From: JAJRXG01 sp047634015
Lineage (GTDB): Bacteria > Bacteroidota > Bacteroidia > Chitinophagales > Saprospiraceae
Assembly: GCA_047634015.1 (NCBI GenBank)
Contig: JBLIDB010000070.1
Coordinates: 1 to 20,897, forward strand
Direction of reading: 5' to 3'
Length of the DNA stretch: 20,897 nt
Positions 9,401 through 16,936 of this stretch are shown piece by piece (position 1 is the first letter of the stretch; each line of letters opens with the position of its first letter). The notes beneath the pieces were generated by a model that worked only from the letters and a program-made list of their open reading frames with translations, had not been told where the DNA came from and did not search any database. The translations under genes and the position numbers were made by a program.

Positions 9401-9687
9401 TCGAAACCGGTGTAGGAGAAAACGAGCGTTGCATCATCAGCTACAGTAAAACTGTATGAACCATCGATATCTGTAATAGTACCGTTGGAGGCATTGCCCT
9501 TCTCGATAATATTGACACCGATTAATGCCAGGCCGTCATTATCTAATACAGTTCCTGAAACAGTCGTTTCAAAAACTGATGTGTTTGTTATGCCATTCGC
9601 TTCGGCATTGGCTCCATACCCTATCTGCATGCCTAGCATGCAGAGAAGTAGCACTGGGAGAAATAATTGTAGAGTAGTCTTTTTCAT
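6472..9687 (-). CDS. susC: SusC/RagA-family TonB-dependent glycan transporter
   Basis: A 1071-residue TonB-linked outer-membrane transporter of normal SusC length. In order: a signal peptide (about 1-25), a carboxypeptidase-regulatory-like beta domain (about 41-112; VSGTVLDNDG...GVNI...GTITDIDGSYSF), the TonB box DEVVVVGYG (119-127), a plug domain (about 130-245; includes LVDGVP and SISVLKDASAAAVYGARAAFGVVLVTTK as separate signatures) and a 22-strand beta-barrel ending in the aromatic-rich C-terminus. It imports oligosaccharide across the outer membrane using TonB/ExbBD energy. There is no N-terminal extension of the kind that signals to anti-sigma factors, so ECF sigma control through SusC is unlikely. 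susD follows 10 bp downstream. The upstream region carries the twin TTAACGTTAA palindromes. Confidence 0.96.
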   Translation of the reverse strand: MKKTTLQLFLPVLLLCMLGMQIGYGANAEANGITNTSVFETTVSGTVLDNDGLALIGVNIIEKGNASNGTITDIDGSYSFTVADDATLVFSYTGFETQEVLVSGRTSIDISLLEGNTLDEVVVVGYGTQKKVNLTGAVSSVSGKVLAARPIANVGEGLQGVIPNLNVNIRNGDPAAGIDFNIRGYESINGGAPLILVDGVPMDLNKVNPNDIESISVLKDASAAAVYGARAAFGVVLVTTKSGKDGSMKVTFGAEYALSKPILFIDPVTDPYAYVQARDLATYRTNGSGFTQDVLDGTRRYSENPTEENAWGVVDGSLQYYGYNDYQNQIITNTSPQKKYDMSVSGGTDKSSYYVSLGYLSKDGYLKNSEKNENFKRYNALIKGSVEVKPWLSFDSRLLVTTEKSNKPHFYNWDVNINTTARVNPLNPITFPDLDHYLVPGDRDQYTQYIGQHFQSVNFLPYLEQGGRDTWTRNDIIMTQGATLSPIKGLKLRTEFSANFTYRDRQRVRSKVNVIENQDLTALRIGNGFSATDYIINDSQNNQYYVSNTTLDYTFQDLGDHNLKGLVGFNQEWGSYNSIQAQAFGLITPQITNLNATTGSQITSGGIEDISIRGVFYRLEYNYKEKYLFEANGRYDGSSRFPTDDRFGFFPSFSAGWRISQEDFMAGTEGWLDNLKLRVSYGTLGNQQILNNNGSQVYYPAIPTLGAGSSPYLFSGGQRAPFVSAAGLVSPSLTWESVTTKNLGLDFSLMNNKIDVSADIYTRDTKDMLTGVDYPDILGVAGPDANAADLRTSGWELSATYRNRINKDWNFGVTLALSDSKSEITKYDNPTGSLSERYVGQVIGERWGFVTEGIFQTQAEVDGAPDQSDIGNNWRAGDIRYADLNGDGVISRGGGTLDDPGDQVIIANEAPRHNFGINTNVGYKNFSLNFFFQGVMKYQYWPPNGNWVAFYPFNAGHVENYYLTDTWSEDNPDAYFPAPHISTNTKQNVQAQTRYVQNGAYIRLKNLTLNYQLPRELMSKAGLTDASIYFAGANLFEFTSMRRPLDPEVRPTLTQEYYKQRSYSMGVRITL

Positions 9688-9762
9688 ATTCGTTAAAAAT
9701 TTGGTTTAAATACTAGATTAGAGAATATTTAGTAAAAAGTTGTTTATAGAACATTTTAAGCA

Positions 9763-9772
9763 TTAACGTTAA
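9763..9772. promoter_or_regulatory. Candidate operator 1 upstream of susC
   Basis: TTAACGTTAA is a perfect 10-bp palindrome with a central CpG, centred about 80 bp upstream of the susC start codon. It is repeated identically at 9795-9804. Palindromes with a central CpG are typical of LacI-family operators and of the AraR operator in Bacillus. AraR is a GntR-headed regulator with a LacI-type sensor, the same domain layout as the regulator in this locus. Confidence 0.5.
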
Positions 9773-9792
9773 AGTAGATTAAGGGACACTTA

Positions 9793-9806
9793 CGTTAACG
9801 TTAACG
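9793..9806. promoter_or_regulatory. Candidate operator 2 upstream of susC
   Basis: CGTTAACGTTAACG is a perfect 14-bp palindrome that contains TTAACGTTAA at 9795-9804. Its centre is 32 bp from that of operator 1, about three helical turns, so both sites face the same side of the DNA. That geometry suits cooperative binding of two dimers. The regulator is inferred, not shown. Confidence 0.5.
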
Positions 9807-10506
9807 AATATAGCAAAGAGATTTCTTAATCACCAAATTTCATACTGGATTAATTTCAGATCTCTAAACATAAATATCAATATTCAATTCAATCTCAAAT
9901 AAAATATTGACCACTCGTTGGCCCGATTTTAAAGACAAGCTAGACTTTAAGTATCCTGCACTTACCTGCTTTTACCGTTTTATTGAATTAGGGGCCTTAA
10001 ATAGCTGATTATCAAGAATATATCACCCAATTAAATTTGCAAAAAAAGACTATAATCAATTGAGTATTATGCAGTACAGAGCGATAAATCATCCGTTCTG
10101 AATGAACCTAACTATGAAGAAAAGAGAATAAGTAATTCAATTATCTACGCCTAATCTTCAATAGGAACGATCGTCTTTTGTTATCTCCAAATCTCGCAAA
10201 TTGATAGTCTCCCAAATTTTCAGCACTTTGATATTAAAGCGGGGCTCGATATTTATGGCTCAAGAGGCGTGAAATTTAATATTAGACTAAATGCAGTTAG
10301 CGTATCTATCATAATGATCAGTAAACTCCGCAGATATAGATATACTGAGATTAATGTGAGTTGGGGATCCAAATCTATTTTAAATACTGTCTATACTGAC
10401 CAAAACGATTGACAGCCCCTAATTACTTCGCGTCAAGTATTACTTACCGTATGGCTTCCGAGACTTTTTTGTGATCGGGATATATATAGTAGAGGGATAT
10501 TTATCC

Positions 10507-10527
10507 GATTTCGAAAGCGTTCGAATC
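10507..10527. repeat. Short inverted repeat at the 3' end of the mutarotase gene
   Basis: TTCGAA-AGCG-TTCGAA forms a 6-bp stem with a 4-nt loop, extended by two more pairs across a one-base bulge. It overlaps the stop codon of the mutarotase gene. No T-tract follows on the - strand, so it is not a standard terminator. It could protect the 3' end of the transcript or be chance. Confidence 0.3.
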
Positions 10528-10841
10528 TATTCCATATGAAAAACCATGTTCAAGGGGTTTACTACTGGCGAGTTATCAGCATTTGATTTCATTATATCAC
10601 TCATATAGGCCCACCATTTCTTCATTATAGCCTTTTCCGCTAAAGAATCACTTGTATGATTGTCATCCAACTTATGAACTGCGAATAATGTCAATGTGTC
10701 CTCATCCAAGAAAATACTATAGTCGCTGATCCCTGCTTCTTTCAATAACAACGATAATGCTGGCCAAATCTCATCATGCCTTCGTTTATATTCTTCTTTG
10801 AATCCTGGTTTCAATTGCATTGTAAAAGCTACCTTTTGCAT
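10527..10841 (-). CDS. rhaM: L-rhamnose mutarotase
   Basis: A 104-residue protein, the full length of the family, that interconverts alpha and beta anomers of L-rhamnose in the cytosol. It keeps the family landmarks: Tyr18 and His22 within YKRRHDEIW, Tyr41 in DYSIFLDE, the WW pair at 76-77, and DNSP at 89-92. These correspond to the active-site Tyr, His and Trp positions of the E. coli enzyme. There is no signal peptide. Its place between the rhamnosidase-bearing sulfatase and susC shows that free L-rhamnose is an expected product of this PUL. The gap to the upstream gene is 239 bp, so it may have its own promoter; a palindrome, CGTTATATAACG, lies in that gap. Confidence 0.93.
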   Translation of the reverse strand: MQKVAFTMQLKPGFKEEYKRRHDEIWPALSLLLKEAGISDYSIFLDEDTLTLFAVHKLDDNHTSDSLAEKAIMKKWWAYMSDIMKSNADNSPVVNPLNMVFHME

Positions 10842-10974
10842 AGTTTTAATTATAATGATGTAAAGTAGATACCGTGTTTCCGTGAGTATATTCTTGCTTC
10901 CGTATTAAAGCCCAAGGATAGCTAACAATATACAAGCGGACAGTAGACCCAGCGGTATGATATGCTATTGTCAG

Positions 10975-10986
10975 CGTTATATAACG
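10975..10986. promoter_or_regulatory. 12-bp palindrome upstream of the mutarotase gene
   Basis: CGTTATATAACG is a perfect palindrome about 140 bp upstream of the mutarotase start. Its arms CGTTA/TAACG are the same as those of the 14-bp palindrome before susC, but the spacer is 2 bp instead of 4. It may be a degenerate site for the same regulator. The spacing difference makes this uncertain. Confidence 0.25.
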
Positions 10987-11080
10987 ATGGTTAAATGAAA
11001 CAACAATTCAAGCGCTATGAGAGAAACACTATTCTCAAGAGCCATAAGTTTTTAGTCGTATTCTCTCAAATCTATTGTAA

Positions 11081-14000
11081 TTAGAAGGAATTCACTTTTA
11101 ACCTAATTTTATTTATTCCTGGCATTAATCGAATTGTACCAAAGGCCAAACTCGCTTTATTCCCATTCAGCTCTACTTCTTTCCCTTCTGTATCTACGAC
11201 CTCGAACTCTGCAACCATGTTGGCAGGAATCTCTATTTTATAAGTTTGTAATCTATTAGAAAGGAATTTGTATTCACCCTTTATCTTTCCCTTGATTGTT
11301 GGAACTACTATAGCGCTATGTTTCAATTTGCCAAGTTGTGGTTTTATTCGAGCAATTCCATAGCCAGCAATTTTAGGCTGGATACCCCACAATCCTCGTG
11401 GAATTGCATTTGCAGGAACAGCTCCCCATGCATGATTCCAATCCAGATTGTTTTTATATTTTAGATCCCAAGCCTCTAAAGTAATTGTAGCGCCAGCTCG
11501 TATCATATTATACCAACTTCGGTCGCTTCCATCAGTCAACAACGCCAAGGCATACTTAGACTCTCCGGCATTATATAATGCATCCATCAAGTATTGGGAA
11601 CCATAAACGCTACAGGCCATGCCTCTTGATTTTACAAATTCTACTACGGACTTTTTATGCGCCTCAGGAACCATATCGAAAGCCAAAGGCATCATATTAG
11701 CATGCAGTGAGGCGTGATCCGTACCGATTCCATCTATGTAGATCCCCCGTTCTGTATCAAACATATTTTCATTGAAAGCTTTTTTCGCTTTCAATGCTCT
11801 CAATTTATAATCTAATGCCTCTTCATTCTTACCTAAGGCCGTAGCGAACTCAGCCATTATTTTCATGTTTTGATAGTAGAATGCATTAACAACTGTGTTA
11901 TAGTCTTTGAATACATAACCATCACGCTCACCCTTGTTTTTTGGATCGCCACCCCAACCAGCAGAAGGCCAATCTACGATATCACGAAAGGTCTCTTTCA
12001 TTTGTTTCGGGAAGCCTAAGTTAGCCATTAGCTCAGGAGTCATTTTTGTAGAAGTGATCAAACCATCTTCTCGGGCCAACTCATATAGCGTCTTATATTT
12101 TAGTTTTTCATAATATTTTTCTATCAACTCTGTATCACCAGTCTGCATATAATCGGCATAGAACATAAGGGCAACGTGCTGTTGCCATTCTGTCGGCCAG
12201 GTTGGATGTTCCATGAAATACTCTATGGTCTGACGTGCCATAGCATATTCACTGTCCGTAGTATAATGACTCAACTGATTTAGGTACGCGTCCGCCTCAT
12301 AAGGAATACGCTCCCGGTCTCCATCGACATATAGACCATTAAAAGTGGTTGCCTTGATTGAGTATTTGCATAGTTCCCAGATTTGATTCAATGTATCATT
12401 TGAACTTTCGAAACTACTGGCATCTTCTTCCCAATAACTATGATGTGCTAATTGTGTAAAGTTTTGAGCTGATAACGATTCTTGAGCACCTTCAACTTCA
12501 GCATATCTAAACGGCATCAATACTGGAAATCCTTCTGGTAAGGGGAGTGCCTTGCCAGGAAGTGTATTTCGTTTATCAGCTTTAATTGGTAGTTGATATT
12601 CACTTTGTCCGGCTTTCACTGGAACTGTAACTTTTTGATATCGGATATGACTTTTATTAGGAGGACTTCTATTAATATTTTCACCTTCTAATTGTTCACC
12701 AATGTAAAATGTAAGGGTATGGTCGTGTTTAGCATTGTAAGTAAAATTGATTGTTGCAAAAGCCGCCTTCCCAAAATCTATAAAATATGTGTCCTTCTTT
12801 TTCTCAAAACGAACTGGTTTAATATGATCAACTTGAAAGCTATTAGGTGTGGTTATTGTCGCATTTGCTTTTCCTAATTCAAAGCGTTGAGATGCTGAAT
12901 AGCGAGAGAGTCTATTGTTCTCGTCCCATAAGCGCACTTCCCAATAATATGCTTGACCTATTTGAAGCGGTTTTCCGGCATATTCGATATTCGTAGTACT
13001 TCCTGACCTTACTTGACCGCTATCCCACATATCTCCAATATTATTGTTGATGTTTTCCATAGAGGATGCCACAAGTAGTTGATATGCCGATTGGAATACT
13101 GCTTCGTTAGGAACGATCCATCCGAATTCAGGCTTGCTATCTAACACCAGAACATCCGAGGGGTCCCTAATATACTCGACAGTTAGTCCCATCGGAGGAT
13201 TAGAGTATGAGTTACTGTAGGACGCTATTAGGTTATCACATTTTTTTCTAAATGCTGCCAGCGTTTCTTGATGTTTTGGATCAGATGCAAGGTTTGATAT
13301 CTCTTTTTTATCCGAATCTAAATTATAAAGCTCTTCACTTGATTTATCATTTACATATCGAAAATATTTCCAATTTTTGGTTCGTACACCTTCACTTGGT
13401 GGGATGTTTTCGAATTCCCAAATATGCTCTATTAAGACGGTATCCCTTTCTAAACTGGTAGTCTTTTTATGCGCTATAGGGAGTAGGCTTTTCCCTTGCC
13501 AGGTTGAAGGCTGTGTGACGCCAGCGATATCGAGAATAGTTGCAGGTACATCAATATTAAGCGCCAGTTCATCACTATCATCTTGTTTTTTGGCTCGAGG
13601 GTCAAAAACTATAAGTGGAACACGTACAGAATTATCATACATCAACCACTTTCCTGCTAATTGTCTCTCACCTAAAAAGTACCCGTTATCTCCCATTAGA
13701 ATTATTACGGTGTTTTTATCAATGCCTTTGGCTTTTAATTTTTTACGAATTTTTGCAATTTCATTATCTATACCGGCTATCATACGGTAGTAGCCTTTGA
13801 CACTATGTTGATATTTCTCTGGAGTATCATAACGCCACTTCCATCTTACACGATTAAACCCCGCTCTAACATCTTCTGGGAGACTGTCGAAATACTTGTC
13901 TTTACCTAAACTTGCTGGCGGAACAGTAACACCTGCCAAAACTTTATCAGAATCTTCTTGCCAGTAATACTGATCTTTTGCGCCATCGTGCGCGTGAGGC

Positions 14001-14584
14001 GCGCTAAAATTTAGGGCAAGGCAGAAAGGTTTTTCAGCATTGTCACTATCTATAAAATCTAAAGCTTTTTGACCTGTATATCTTGTAAGGTGTACAGTAT
14101 CATTCCCTATAGTCTTATAATAATAACCACGTTTGTCTTTATATCTATTGTTCCGGTCGTATGTCTCGTACTCATCGAATAGTTTTTCTTCTCCAGGATA
14201 CCTAACTCCGTATTTACCATAGAATGCTGTATGATATCCAGCTTCTCTTAGGAGCTTAGGATAGGCTTGATCCATATATTCATCTCTGATATTTCCTGTC
14301 TGGAAATTGAATCTATGTGTACGTTCATATAATCCTGTTAGTAAACTCGCCCTACTTGCTGCGCAAATAGGGGTCGTTACCATTGCATTATTAAAGAAAG
14401 TACCTTCTGAGGCCAATTTGTCCATTTCTGGAGTATACGCCAATTCATTGCCAGCATACCCTATAGCGTCAAATCGCTGGTCGTCTGTTAGAATAAATAT
14501 GATATTAGTTTTCTCTTCCGACTGAGCAGAAAGAAGTGAGTACGTCAGGCAAAATAGTAATAGAAAGGAAATATGTTTAATCAT
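11081..14584 (-). CDS. Bimodular S1 sulfatase fused to GH78 alpha-L-rhamnosidase
   Basis: A 1167-residue secreted enzyme with two catalytic modules. After a signal peptide ending SLLSAQ, a type I sulfatase spans about residues 24-460. It has metal ligands in ILTDDQ, the formylglycine site CAASR (Cys74), and MGDNG plus K-W for the rest of the active site. A linker and beta domains (about 465-700) lead to an (alpha/alpha)6 GH78 module (about 710-1110). That module carries the acidic motif DGDRERIPYEAD at 754-765 and LEAWD near 1036-1040, followed by DWNHAWGA. A C-terminal beta domain ends the protein. The sulfatase would remove sulfate and GH78 release L-rhamnose from the same oligosaccharide. 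A similar multimodular sulfatase-GH78 enzyme is known from the ulvan PUL of Formosa agariphila. The frame extends to an ATG at 14659, but the -7 box at 14629-14636 lies inside that extension, so translation should start at 14584. Confidence 0.93.
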   Translation of the reverse strand: MIKHISFLLLFCLTYSLLSAQSEEKTNIIFILTDDQRFDAIGYAGNELAYTPEMDKLASEGTFFNNAMVTTPICAASRASLLTGLYERTHRFNFQTGNIRDEYMDQAYPKLLREAGYHTAFYGKYGVRYPGEEKLFDEYETYDRNNRYKDKRGYYYKTIGNDTVHLTRYTGQKALDFIDSDNAEKPFCLALNFSAPHAHDGAKDQYYWQEDSDKVLAGVTVPPASLGKDKYFDSLPEDVRAGFNRVRWKWRYDTPEKYQHSVKGYYRMIAGIDNEIAKIRKKLKAKGIDKNTVIILMGDNGYFLGERQLAGKWLMYDNSVRVPLIVFDPRAKKQDDSDELALNIDVPATILDIAGVTQPSTWQGKSLLPIAHKKTTSLERDTVLIEHIWEFENIPPSEGVRTKNWKYFRYVNDKSSEELYNLDSDKKEISNLASDPKHQETLAAFRKKCDNLIASYSNSYSNPPMGLTVEYIRDPSDVLVLDSKPEFGWIVPNEAVFQSAYQLLVASSMENINNNIGDMWDSGQVRSGSTTNIEYAGKPLQIGQAYYWEVRLWDENNRLSRYSASQRFELGKANATITTPNSFQVDHIKPVRFEKKKDTYFIDFGKAAFATINFTYNAKHDHTLTFYIGEQLEGENINRSPPNKSHIRYQKVTVPVKAGQSEYQLPIKADKRNTLPGKALPLPEGFPVLMPFRYAEVEGAQESLSAQNFTQLAHHSYWEEDASSFESSNDTLNQIWELCKYSIKATTFNGLYVDGDRERIPYEADAYLNQLSHYTTDSEYAMARQTIEYFMEHPTWPTEWQQHVALMFYADYMQTGDTELIEKYYEKLKYKTLYELAREDGLITSTKMTPELMANLGFPKQMKETFRDIVDWPSAGWGGDPKNKGERDGYVFKDYNTVVNAFYYQNMKIMAEFATALGKNEEALDYKLRALKAKKAFNENMFDTERGIYIDGIGTDHASLHANMMPLAFDMVPEAHKKSVVEFVKSRGMACSVYGSQYLMDALYNAGESKYALALLTDGSDRSWYNMIRAGATITLEAWDLKYKNNLDWNHAWGAVPANAIPRGLWGIQPKIAGYGIARIKPQLGKLKHSAIVVPTIKGKIKGEYKFLSNRLQTYKIEIPANMVAEFEVVDTEGKEVELNGNKASLAFGTIRLMPGINKIRLKVNSF

Positions 14585-14628
14585 GTAATTCGAAGATTGA
14601 GAAATAAAGCTTAAAGTAAGCACTCTAA

Positions 14629-14673
14629 CAAACATATTCAAATATCCCTCTCCGGCCATCCTGTACTGTTCTG
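14629..14673 (-). promoter_or_regulatory. Promoter of the sulfatase-GH78 gene with shared 17-bp element
   Basis: On the - strand CAGAACAGTACAGGATG (14673 to 14657) is followed after exactly 20 nt by TATGTTTG (14636 to 14629), a perfect match to the Bacteroidota -7 consensus TAnnTTTG. The same layout precedes the DUF5060 gene. The element holds three CAG triplets at 5-bp steps, so it is a direct-repeat site rather than a palindrome. Transcription should start near 14622, giving a leader of about 38 nt. Confidence 0.65.
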
Positions 14674-14746
14674 CAAGAAAATCAGCTATAAGGGGAACAA
14701 CAGAATTTTAGCCTAAAGGGAAAAATACGTACTTAGAAAAGATGAA

Positions 14747-16627
14747 TTATAGTCCCTGAATAAGGGCTACCCAATCTTTGTTCACATCTCTTGGGGGATA
14801 TCCAATTCCTACAAACCCATCTGAAACTATAGCTTTAATAGTGCCCTCTTTTAACGCACCACCGGTGCGTGGGTTGTACCATTGCACGGAGTAGTCTTTC
14901 TTAGTGTTTCCGAGATTGATTTTCGTCGTTCCAGTATTGGGGTGAAGAAAAACCACGTAAACCTCGTCTTTTTGAGCAAAGCAATAAGCCGACTTATCAG
15001 AAGTCAGCTCATCTGAAGGTTCCATATTCCAAAAGGGAATATGTTTTTCAAAGAAATTAAGTGCATGTCTATTTTGATCCCAAAATAAATCTCTACTACG
15101 AAAATCTTGACATGTAAGATCTGAGTTTGGACTATCGTAACCGAAATACCATTCTACGCCATATCCTCCTGCCATTAGCGTCCCCCAAAGAGCATTGGTG
15201 CGAGCCAAATTATGTTCGATATCTTCGTCATCAGGTAACAGAGCCACCTTTGCTTTGCCTGGCTCATCAACAGCTAAGGCCCATTTTCGGCCAGTTGCAT
15301 TTGATGCATCCCGCCATTTTAATACTCTTGGATGAACATCCTTGAATTGCTCATCACTTAGCTGTAATGATGCCCCTGTTAGTGGTGATTGATCACCAAT
15401 TAATGCTGCATATCGTTCGTCCTTATTCGGGTATGTATGTACTACGAGATGATGCTGGTAGGGGTCTAATTGCTTTATATAATTGGCGGCTTTTAGAACT
15501 TCTTCGATCGGTTGGTTGTTTTCTTCTCCGAGATTCCAATTAAGGGCAAGATGGTGCCCAAACCGAGCGATTAGTTCGCGATAGTATAACTTACTTTCTA
15601 CACCAAAAACACCTTTGTCCATTAAGTGATCGGTCTCCGTTTCATGTGTTTTGAAATGTAGAAACATGCCCTTCCGCTCCGCATAGTCGAATATTCGTTC
15701 CCATTGTTCTAACTTGGAAACATCAAATCGAGTCTTATGAAAATAGGTTTCCCAAGCTTCCTTATTCTTTTTTATATTGGCATATTCTTCATATTTTGTT
15801 TCTGAGACATTCAATAAATGAGGTAGAATGTTCCTATCGTCTCCATCAACATTGAAGGTTAGAAATGAGAATACATTGAGCTCCTCTGTCGCGAGATAGT
15901 TTATAGCACCAAGAATATTTTTACCTTTTTTACCCTGCCATAGGAATTCACGCGCTTCTTCATCAAAGTCTTTTTCGTGTGGTGCCCACTTTTTTCTAAA
16001 ATCAAATACATTCGGTGTGGCATCTATATCTTCAAAAGCTAATAAATTTTCTGGAGCATCGACACCTAATTTTATAAAATACTTCTCCGTCTCTTCAAAT
16101 TGTAAATACGATTCACCGGTGTAGCTTAATCTGCCTTTTGCTCTATTATCCTTACCAGATTTATCGCTGGCAGTTATTTCAAATTCACCAGATATACCAT
16201 CCATATATCCGGCACTTTTAGAATTAGATATATCATCAGCGATGGCAATACTGACGCCTTGCTTAAAGGATACTTTATAATTCCATTTTCCTATTTCATC
16301 AGGTGTGAATCTCACCATCCATTTGTTTCCTTTATCTCCACTGGACTCTGCTGCATTGCCATCGGTAGCATAAAACCCTGGAATATTGTAAGTTTTCTGT
16401 CCGTTTGTAAACTCAACATCAAGACGATAATTTAAAAATGGGTTGTTATCATCCAGTTCACTTGTATTGGGCCCGTCAAAAATCAAGCTAGTCCGATGCC
16501 ATTTTTTTAACTCGCCTTTTATTCCTGCCGTAGATTTATGTTTACAGGAATAAAATGAAATGACCGTTAAAAGCAGGCTAATTAGAAGTGTTCCGTTGAA
16601 TCGGTAAAGTCTGTTGATTTCTTGCAT
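14747..16627 (-). CDS. DUF5060-containing putative glycoside hydrolase lipoprotein
   Basis: A 626-residue protein with a lipoprotein signal (Cys28 in ISFYSC), so it is outer-membrane anchored. Residues about 38-125 match the DUF5060 beta-domain: KWHRTSLIFDGP, NPFLNYRLDVEF, VPGFYATDG, VRFTPDEIGKWNYKVSF. The centre (about 175-530) looks like a TIM-barrel glycosidase. It has WNLGEEN at 365-370 as candidate acid/base (Glu368 or Glu369) and ALAVDEPG at 450-457 with Glu455 as candidate nucleophile. The C-terminal part (about 545-626) resembles the putative collagen-binding beta-domain that often ends such enzymes (VQWYNPRTGG). I know of no defined substrate for this domain arrangement. The locus implies a rhamnose- or uronate-containing sulfated oligosaccharide. 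Its promoter shares an element with the sulfatase-GH78 gene. The catalytic role is inferred from motif layout only. Confidence 0.8.
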   Translation of the reverse strand: MQEINRLYRFNGTLLISLLLTVISFYSCKHKSTAGIKGELKKWHRTSLIFDGPNTSELDDNNPFLNYRLDVEFTNGQKTYNIPGFYATDGNAAESSGDKGNKWMVRFTPDEIGKWNYKVSFKQGVSIAIADDISNSKSAGYMDGISGEFEITASDKSGKDNRAKGRLSYTGESYLQFEETEKYFIKLGVDAPENLLAFEDIDATPNVFDFRKKWAPHEKDFDEEAREFLWQGKKGKNILGAINYLATEELNVFSFLTFNVDGDDRNILPHLLNVSETKYEEYANIKKNKEAWETYFHKTRFDVSKLEQWERIFDYAERKGMFLHFKTHETETDHLMDKGVFGVESKLYYRELIARFGHHLALNWNLGEENNQPIEEVLKAANYIKQLDPYQHHLVVHTYPNKDERYAALIGDQSPLTGASLQLSDEQFKDVHPRVLKWRDASNATGRKWALAVDEPGKAKVALLPDDEDIEHNLARTNALWGTLMAGGYGVEWYFGYDSPNSDLTCQDFRSRDLFWDQNRHALNFFEKHIPFWNMEPSDELTSDKSAYCFAQKDEVYVVFLHPNTGTTKINLGNTKKDYSVQWYNPRTGGALKEGTIKAIVSDGFVGIGYPPRDVNKDWVALIQGL

Positions 16628-16936
16628 TTATAAAAGTTAGATACTATTGTTCTGTTATGTTTTTAGAAGGACTCTAAGCTACGCCTTATTTCCAAAGATA
16701 TTTCCGTTAATTATGAGATTCATCCTGTACTGTGCTGGAGGTAGATTTAGGATGAGGTAAGTTTTTGATTATCAGATAGTTTAACGAGATTGATTCCCTT
16801 TGGAAGAGTACGTGTTTGATAATTAAGAGGACCAGAAATGAATAGAATTACATCTTGCTAATGAAATAGATCTTCTCCTCAATCTACGATATTTTGACTA
16901 TTATCTTAGGAGATATTTTATAGAAAAATCAAAAGT
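16628..16936. other. Intergenic region between the GntR and DUF5060 genes
   Basis: A 309-bp gap with no coding potential. The half nearest the DUF5060 gene carries its promoter, listed separately. The half nearest the GntR stop (about 16760-16936) shows no strong hairpin with a T-tract and no other recognisable element. Confidence 0.5.
16693..16737 (-). promoter_or_regulatory. Promoter of the DUF5060 gene with shared 17-bp element
   Basis: On the - strand CAGCACAGTACAGGATG (16737 to 16721) is followed after exactly 20 nt by TATCTTTG (16700 to 16693), a perfect TAnnTTTG -7 box. The 17-bp element differs at one base from that of the sulfatase-GH78 promoter and stands at the same distance from the -7 box. 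No -33 TTG is seen at the usual spacing, which fits an activator-dependent promoter. Transcription should begin near 16686, giving a leader of about 59 nt. Confidence 0.65.

Larger units (their letters stand above)
9688..10526. other. 839-bp non-coding region upstream of susC
   Basis: This is the longest gap in the window. The part next to susC (9688-9810) is its control region with two TTAACGTTAA palindromes. No clear TAnnTTTG box was found there; on the - strand only TACTTTAA, overlapping the proximal palindrome, comes near. The remainder (about 9811-10500) is AT-rich. It has one stop-free + strand stretch of 85 codons at 10155-10409 that lacks an early start codon and matches no family I recognise. 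No RNA gene is evident. Confidence 0.5.

Noticed and set aside
9952..9960. TATCCTGCA as a third, degenerate copy of the shared promoter element.
   Set aside because: Only part of the core matches and no -7 box is found 20 nt downstream on the same strand.
10484..10512. AT-rich partial repeats of GGGATAT, with GGATA-TT-TATCC, downstream of the mutarotase gene, resembling pieces of the 4552-4571 palindrome.
   Set aside because: Matches are short, not a full palindromic copy, and lie 3' of a gene rather than upstream of one.
9770..10870. The 10-mer TAAAGTAGAT occurs before both susC (9770-9779) and the mutarotase gene (10861-10870).
   Set aside because: It lies at very different distances from the two start codons (about 83 versus 20 bp) and is not accompanied by further matching sequence, so chance is likely in AT-rich DNA.
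11000..11055. GAGAG...CTCTC-type inverted segments downstream of the sulfatase-GH78 gene as a terminator.
   Set aside because: The arms are short, the loop is large, and no T-tract follows on the - strand.
13377..13790. A 137-codon + strand open frame inside the sulfatase-GH78 gene.
   Set aside because: It lies wholly antisense to a well-supported sulfatase domain, has no recognisable family features, and two other + strand frames are also open there. It is a shadow frame.
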